In this document: positions 59,467 to 64,000 of the stretch, one piece after another
How positions within the stretch are numbered: the first letter of the stretch is position 1
How the letters are laid out: each line of letters starts with the position of its first letter
NCBI RefSeq assembly: GCF_002327105.1
Contig: NZ_CP023406.1
Span: forward strand, 2,914,001-2,978,000
Length of the DNA stretch: 64,000 bases
Origin: Luteimonas chenhongjianii
GTDB taxonomy: Bacteria > Pseudomonadota > Gammaproteobacteria > Xanthomonadales > Xanthomonadaceae
Direction of reading: 5' to 3'
Program-made: the position numbers and the translations under genes
Notes under the pieces: generated by a model
The model's database searches: none
Told to the model about the DNA's origin: nothing
The model's input: only the letters and a program-made list of their open reading frames with translations

Positions 59467-60306
59467 ATGACCCAGACCATTGCTCCTTCCGATGCGCCCA
59501 TCGTCTTCATCGGTGGCGGCAACATGGCGCGCAGCCTGATCGGTGGCCTGGTCGCGCGTGGCGGCGATGCCGCTTCGGTGCGCGTCGTCGATCCGAACCC
59601 CGACACACGCGAGGCGCTGGCCCGCGACTTCGGCGTGGCGACCTATGCCGACGCGGCCGATGCAGTGGCCGGGGCCGGTACCTGGGTGCTGGCGACCAAA
59701 CCCCAGGTCATGCGCAGCGTCTGCGAGAGCCTGGCCGATCAGGCGCGTGCGAGCCGCCCGCTGGTGATGTCGGTCGCGGCCGGCATCACCTCCGACCAGC
59801 TCGACCGTTGGCTGGGGGGCAATGCGGCCGTCGTGCGCACGATGCCCAACACGCCGGCCCTGCTGGGCGCCGGCGTGACCGGGTTGTATGCGAATGCGCG
59901 CGTCGACGAGGCCGGGCGCGCCCGCGCCCAGGCGCTGCTCGAAAGCGCCGGAACCACCGTATGGATCGACGACGAAGCACGCATGGACGCGGTGACCGCC
60001 GTGTCCGGCAGCGGACCGGCCTATGTGTTCCTCCTCGCCGAGGCGATGGAAGACGCGGCGGTTGCGCAGGGCCTGCCAGCTGCCGATGCGCGCACGCTGG
60101 TACTGCAGACCGTACTGGGTGCCGCGCGGATGCTGGTCGAATCCGGGCAAGCGCCCGCCGAACTGCGTCGCCAGGTCACCTCGCCGGGCGGCACCACCCA
60201 TGCGGCGGTCGAAACCTTCGAGGCGGGCGGCCTGCGCGTCCTGGTCGCCGAAGCGATCGACAACGCCGCGCGCCGCGGGGGCGAACTCTCGGCCGCCAAT
60301 GACTGA
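59467..60306 (+). CDS. proC: pyrroline-5-carboxylate reductase
   Basis: 279 residues. The NADPH-binding start VFIGGGNMARSLIGGL, then VLATKPQVM, VRTMPNTPALLGAGVTGLYAN, VTAVSGSGPAYVFLLAEAMEDAAV and RRQVTSPGGTTHAAVETFE are all present. It makes proline from pyrroline-5-carboxylate. The ATG at 59467 starts the family part. Its end overlaps the next gene by eight bases. Confidence 0.97.
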   Translation: MTQTIAPSDAPIVFIGGGNMARSLIGGLVARGGDAASVRVVDPNPDTREALARDFGVATYADAADAVAGAGTWVLATKPQVMRSVCESLADQARASRPLVMSVAAGITSDQLDRWLGGNAAVVRTMPNTPALLGAGVTGLYANARVDEAGRARAQALLESAGTTVWIDDEARMDAVTAVSGSGPAYVFLLAEAMEDAAVAQGLPAADARTLVLQTVLGAARMLVESGQAPAELRRQVTSPGGTTHAAVETFEAGGLRVLVAEAIDNAARRGGELSAAND

Positions 60307-60766
60307 GGGCGCGCGCCTTCCGGTCGCGATGCTCGCGCTGCTGGTCACTGCCTGCGGGCAGGCGCCGTCGCAGGCGGAGGTCGCCGCCGCGGCGACGAAT
60401 GCAGCGATGCCGGCCCGGGCCACGACCGGCGAGCTGGAGGTGCTGGGGAGCGTGGTGCCGACCGCAGGCCTGAGCGCCCCGGTGGCCACTCGCTACCGGA
60501 TCGAACCGGCGCGGGATCGCGCGCTCGTGCTGGTCAGCGTCCGACGCGGCGACGCCGCAACACCCGCGCGCGTCCGCGGCGAAGCCCGCGACCTGCGCGG
60601 CGTGCGTCAGGTCCTCGAGTTCGACGCGGTGGACGTGGATGGCGCCACCGAATACGTCGCGACCGCACGCGTGGAAGGTCCGGACACGCTGCGCCTGGAC
60701 CTGCGGGTCGCCACCGACGAGGGCGAACGGGTCAACCTGCGCTTCAGCCGCGACATCGGGCGCTGA
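60299..60766 (+). CDS. DUF4426-like lipoprotein
   Basis: 155 residues with a short lipoprotein signal MLALLVTACGQ. The following LEVLGSVVPTAGLSAPVATRYRIEPARDRALVLVSVRRG resembles DUF4426 proteins, which lie after yggS-proC(-yggT) in pseudomonads and xanthomonads. The role is unknown. No yggT gene is present between proC and this gene. The ATG at 60299 lies inside the end of proC, so the two are coupled. Confidence 0.7.
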   Translation: MTEGARLPVAMLALLVTACGQAPSQAEVAAAATNAAMPARATTGELEVLGSVVPTAGLSAPVATRYRIEPARDRALVLVSVRRGDAATPARVRGEARDLRGVRQVLEFDAVDVDGATEYVATARVEGPDTLRLDLRVATDEGERVNLRFSRDIGR

Positions 60767-60973
60767 AGCGCGCGGCCGGTCGGGTTGCGCCCGAGCGGTT
60801 TCAATCGGTCGCGGCGCCGCTCGCCCACTTCGGAGCACGGATTCAGGGCGGCTAGCGCGGCGACCACCCGCGACGGAGAACAGCCGCAGCAGTAGCGCCG
60901 ACCCGGCGTGGCGCAGAAAGCCGACGTCCGCCGCACCATTCGTGACGGCCTGTGCGGCGCCCTGCTGCTTCCG

Positions 60974-61591
60974 TCAGTAGGCGACGCTGAAACGCTGGCG
61001 CGGATGCGCGGGACGTTCGATCTCGTCGGCAAAGGCGATCGCGTAGTCCTCCATCGAGATCGCGCTGTTGCCTGCAGCGTCGACAAGCAGCGCATCCCCG
61101 CCGAGGCGGAACGCACCGGTGCGCGCGCCGGGTTCGAAACTGGCAGCCGGCGAAACGAAGGTCCAGTCGATGTCGTCAGCGCGGCGCAGCGCGTCGAGAA
61201 ACACACGGCCTGCCGCGGCTTCGGCCTTGTAGGCCGGCGGGAACTCGGGCGTATCGATCAGCGCGACGCCAGGCGCGACCTCCAGGCTGCCGGCGCCGCC
61301 GACGACGAGCAGGCGCGGTACGCCGGCGCGGCGCACGGCCTCGAGCAACACCTCGGCGGTCGGTCCGCCATCGAACCGGGCGGCGCTCACGACGACGTCG
61401 TGTCCCTGCAGCAAGGGCACAAGGGCATCAGCGCGCGAGGCGTCGGCCGAATGCAGGCTCAGGCCGGCCTCGGCAGGCGTGTCGGCGGTGTTGCGGGCGA
61501 TGCCGGTGACGCGATGACCACGCGCGAGCAGTTCGCTGGCGATACGCGAGCCCGCGCGTCCGGTGATGCCGATCAGGGCGATGCGTTGCAT
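60974..61591 (-). CDS. NAD(P)-binding oxidoreductase, NmrA/SDR-like
   Basis: 205 residues. The dinucleotide motif IALIGITGRAGSRIASELLARGH starts the protein, then VTGIARN, HDVVVSAARFD, LLVVGGAGSLEV and DWTFVSPAASFEPG, which is the layout of atypical SDR proteins related to NmrA and YwnB. The substrate is unknown; some members act as NADPH sensors. It stands alone. Confidence 0.85.
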   Translation of the reverse strand: MQRIALIGITGRAGSRIASELLARGHRVTGIARNTADTPAEAGLSLHSADASRADALVPLLQGHDVVVSAARFDGGPTAEVLLEAVRRAGVPRLLVVGGAGSLEVAPGVALIDTPEFPPAYKAEAAAGRVFLDALRRADDIDWTFVSPAASFEPGARTGAFRLGGDALLVDAAGNSAISMEDYAIAFADEIERPAHPRQRFSVAY

Positions 61592-61680
61592 GGGAAGCTC
61601 CGCGATGTGGGGAGGCCCATGCTAGGCGCGAAGCTGCGACCGCGAATGGCCGCCGGTGCAACCCACCGTTGCGGCCGGCG

Positions 61681-62490
61681 CTACGCGGCGCGGCGCGGGC
61701 TCTGCGCCCAGTTGCGGATGATGGCCGCGATCGCGGCCACGCCATCGGTCAGCGCGGCAGGCCCGGGCTGCAGGATCAGCGGGGACTTGATCTCGTGCAG
61801 CTCGCCGTCGCGGACGGCCGGAATCGAATCCCATCCCGGGCGCGCGGCGACGCGTTCGGGGCGGAACTTCTTGCCGCACCAGGAGCCCAGGATGATGTCG
61901 GGCGCGCGCTCGATCACCGGATCTCCACTGGCGAGGATGCGCGCCCTGGCCAATGACTGGGCGGAGAGCTCGGGAAACACATCGTCACCGCCGGCGATAC
62001 GGATCAGCTCGGCGACCCAGCGGATGCCGGTGATGATCGGCTCGTCCCATTCCTCGAAGTAGACGCGTGGCCGATACGGCAGCTTCGCGGCTTGCGCTTC
62101 GATCGCGTCCAGACCGCGGCGCAGGGTGTCGGCATAGGCGTCGGCGCGCGGACCCACGCCGACCAGGGCGCCGAGCCGGCGCACGTAGTCGACGATGCCG
62201 TCGACGCTGCGGTGGTTGCTGATCCACACCTCCACGCCACGGCGGACCAGCTCGGCGGCGATATCGGCCTGGATGTCGGAGAAACCGACAACGAAATCCG
62301 GTTCGAGCTTGAGGATCTCGTCGATCTTCGCGCTGGTGAAGGCGCTGACCTTGGGCTTTTCCCGGCGTGCCTGCGGCGGACGCACGGTGAAACCGCTGAT
62401 GCCGACGATGCGGTGCTGTTCGCCGAGTGCGTAGAGGACTTCGGTGGGTTCTTCGGTCAGGCAGACGATGCGGCGCGGGCCAGCTGTCAC
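61681..62490 (-). CDS. cobalamin-binding protein-like (BtuF-like periplasmic-binding fold)
   Basis: 269 residues from a GTG at 62490 that overlaps the pdxH stop (GTGA). [73 protein letters not shown] and [13 protein letters not shown] show the two-lobed fold of BtuF and metal-chelate binding proteins. There is no signal peptide, and the longer frame would overlap pdxH, so the product should stay in the cytoplasm. No btuC, btuD or receptor gene is near. A transport role is doubtful with this topology. Confidence 0.8.
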   Translation of the reverse strand: MTAGPRRIVCLTEEPTEVLYALGEQHRIVGISGFTVRPPQARREKPKVSAFTSAKIDEILKLEPDFVVGFSDIQADIAAELVRRGVEVWISNHRSVDGIVDYVRRLGALVGVGPRADAYADTLRRGLDAIEAQAAKLPYRPRVYFEEWDEPIITGIRWVAELIRIAGGDDVFPELSAQSLARARILASGDPVIERAPDIILGSWCGKKFRPERVAARPGWDSIPAVRDGELHEIKSPLILQPGPAALTDGVAAIAAIIRNWAQSPRRAA

Positions 62491-63095
62491 GGATACAGCA
62501 TCCGCTTGCGGCAGTCCCCCGCAACATCGCAATCGTAGAGCCAGCGCTCGTGCAGGCGGTACTGCGCGCCGTACCAGAACTCCATGCGATCGGGGCGCAC
62601 GCGCAGTCCCGACCAGCGCGGCGGCCTGGGCACGTCGCGGCCTTCGAACTCACGCTCCACTTCCTCCAGCCGCCGGTTGAAAACCTCGCGGCTTTCGAGC
62701 TCGTCCGACTGCCTCGACGCCCACGCGCCGATCTGGCTGCCGCGCGGACGCGAGGCGAAATACGCATCGGCCTCTTCGTCGGCGACGATCACCACCGGCC
62801 CCTCGATCCGCACCTGCACGCCCTCACGCACGCGCGGCCAGTGGAACAGCAGCGCGGCGTGCGGATTCTCCTGCAACTCGCGGCCCTTGCGACCGTCGAG
62901 ATGGGTGTAGAACACGAAGCCGCGTTCGTCCCAGGCCTTGAGCAGCACGGTGCGCGCGGAAGGACGCCCATCCAGGGCGGCGGTCGCGACGGTCATCGCG
63001 GTGCGATCGGGCTCGCCCGCGACGCGCGCCTCGTCGAACAGGGCGGCGAAGGTGTCGAGGGCTTCGGACAGCTGGGTGGTGGTCGCGGTGCTCAT
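62487..63095 (-). CDS. pdxH: pyridoxamine/pyridoxine 5'-phosphate oxidase
   Basis: 202 residues. [57 protein letters not shown] binds [19 protein letters not shown] is the substrate region, and [28 protein letters not shown] ends the protein in the usual way. It makes PLP from PNP or PMP. The ATG at 63095 is used, as sequence before it is not family-like. It is divergent from the kinase gene and precedes the BtuF-like gene. Confidence 0.96.
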   Translation of the reverse strand: MSTATTTQLSEALDTFAALFDEARVAGEPDRTAMTVATAALDGRPSARTVLLKAWDERGFVFYTHLDGRKGRELQENPHAALLFHWPRVREGVQVRIEGPVVIVADEEADAYFASRPRGSQIGAWASRQSDELESREVFNRRLEEVEREFEGRDVPRPPRWSGLRVRPDRMEFWYGAQYRLHERWLYDCDVAGDCRKRMLYP

Positions 63096-63177
63096 GCCCC
63101 CGATGATCGCCCCAGCCCGCCGCGATGTCGAACCGCGGCGCAGCACGGCGTGGCCGCGGGCCGGGTATCGTGCCCTC

Positions 63178-63990
63178 ATGTCCACGGCTCCCGCTTCCGG
63201 CCCATGGCCCGAGACCCTCGCCGGACGGCTGCTCGCCCGGCTGCGCCCGGGCGATGCGCCGCGCGTGCTCGGCATCAGCGGCCTGCAGGGCACCGGCAAA
63301 TCCACGCTCGCCGCCCAGATCGTGAGCACCGCCGCCGCGCGCGGGCTGCGCGCCGCGGTCCTGTCGCTCGACGATCTGTATCTGGATCGAGGCGCGCGCC
63401 TTGCACTGGCCCGCGACGTCCATCCCCTGCTCGCGACCCGCGGCCCGCCCGGCACGCACGAGGTCGCGCTCGGCCTTTCGATCATCGATGCGGTGCGTGG
63501 GCGCGCGCAGACCCGGCTCCCGCGCTTCGACAAGCTCGGCGACCGCCGCCTGCCCGAAGGCGCCTGGCCACGGGTCCATGGGCTCGACCTGCTGGTCTTC
63601 GAAGGCTGGTGCCTCGGCGCGACGGCGCAGGACGACGCGGCGCTCGCCGCGCCGCTCAATGCCCTCGAGCGTGACGAGGATGCGGAAGGCGTGTGGCGCC
63701 GCTGGTGCAATGCCGCCCTCGCCCGCGACTATCCGCCCCTCTGGGGTGCCATCGACACACTGGCCTTCCTGCAGCCGCCCGGCTTCGAGGTCGTGCCGGA
63801 ATGGCGCTGGCAACAGGAGCGATCTCTGCAGCAAGCCGCGCCGGGCATCCGCGGCATGGACCGGGCGCAGATCGGCCGGTTCGTGCAGCACTACGAGCGG
63901 GTCAGCCGGCGGGCATTGCAGACCCTGCCGATGTCGGCCGATGTCGTGGTCAGGCTCGATGCGCAGCGGCGGATCCTCGCCATGGAGTGA
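63178..63990 (+). CDS. glycerate kinase-like P-loop kinase
   Basis: 270 residues. The P-loop GLQGTGKS is at 35-42, [16 protein letters not shown] contains the Asp pair, [29 protein letters not shown] and LVFEGWCLG follow; these match the Tda10/D-glycerate 3-kinase family related to phosphoribulokinase and uridine kinase. It probably phosphorylates glycerate, but other small acids cannot be excluded. The ATG at 63178 is taken as the start; the stop is just before the end of the window. Confidence 0.85.
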   Translation: MSTAPASGPWPETLAGRLLARLRPGDAPRVLGISGLQGTGKSTLAAQIVSTAAARGLRAAVLSLDDLYLDRGARLALARDVHPLLATRGPPGTHEVALGLSIIDAVRGRAQTRLPRFDKLGDRRLPEGAWPRVHGLDLLVFEGWCLGATAQDDAALAAPLNALERDEDAEGVWRRWCNAALARDYPPLWGAIDTLAFLQPPGFEVVPEWRWQQERSLQQAAPGIRGMDRAQIGRFVQHYERVSRRALQTLPMSADVVVRLDAQRRILAME

Positions 63991-64000
63991 TGCCGGGCGC

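Overview
The window is a very GC-rich stretch of ordinary bacterial chromosome, almost fully coding. Gene content and order (kdsD-kdsC-lptC-lptA-lptB-rpoN-hpf-ptsN-hprK-rapZ followed by EIIA-Man, HPr, EI and mgtE; pilT-pilU opposite yggS-proC; yqgE-ruvX-pyrB; DUF2066-perM-hda divergent from purM-purN) point to a gammaproteobacterium of the Xanthomonadaceae, most like Lysobacter or Luteimonas. I see no IS element, prophage, CRISPR array, rRNA or tRNA, and no clear sign of recent transfer.

Layout. 1-5.4 kb: end of an O6-alkylguanine-DNA alkyltransferase, a LytS-type sensor kinase with a LytTR response regulator that carries a frameshift, a penicillin-binding-protein-like serine hydrolase, and hutF. 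5.4-7.1 kb: hutI behind a possible small leader ORF, and the ribosomal protein bTHX. 7.2-10.7 kb: a zinc island of a MerC-like membrane protein, a His-rich ZnuD-like TonB receptor and the Fur-family regulator Zur, with a Zur-box-like palindrome between the two divergent targets. 10.9-18.8 kb: gltX, lpxH, a MAPEG protein coupled to a metallo-beta-lactamase-fold hydrolase, a ferredoxin overlapping gamma-glutamyltransferase, a lipoprotein, coaD and rsmD. 18.8-24.9 kb: ftsY, an AsmA-like protein, mutY, yggX, a DUF6491 lipoprotein, murU-like nucleotidyltransferase and hda. 24.9-32.7 kb: AI-2E/PerM transporter, DUF2066 protein, purM, purN, two tandem DUF3108 proteins, an EF-hand membrane protein behind murA, and ibaG.

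32.8-44.7 kb is the most integrated part. Kdo synthesis (kdsD, kdsC) and LPS transport (lptC, lptA, lptB) run straight into sigma-54, the hibernation factor and the PTS-Ntr output protein, then HPr kinase/phosphorylase, RapZ, an EIIA-Man protein, HPr with the regulatory serine, enzyme I, and the magnesium transporter MgtE. No sugar-specific EIIB or EIIC gene is present here, so the PTS is probably regulatory.

44.7-51.1 kb is looser, with larger gaps: a tannase-B-like secreted hydrolase, an unrecognised lipoprotein, an HdeD-like membrane protein, a lipoprotein alpha/beta hydrolase and an amino-acid permease. 51.2-64 kb returns to dense housekeeping genes: pyrB-ruvX-yqgE, a DUF72 protein, a SlyD-like isomerase, tag, Mn superoxide dismutase, pilT-pilU, yggS-proC-DUF4426-like, an NAD(P)-binding protein, a cobalamin-binding-like protein coupled to pdxH, and a glycerate-kinase-like protein. 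Start sites were chosen from reading frame, ribosome binding sites, stop/start overlaps and known family lengths; functions are by recognition of motifs, not by database search.
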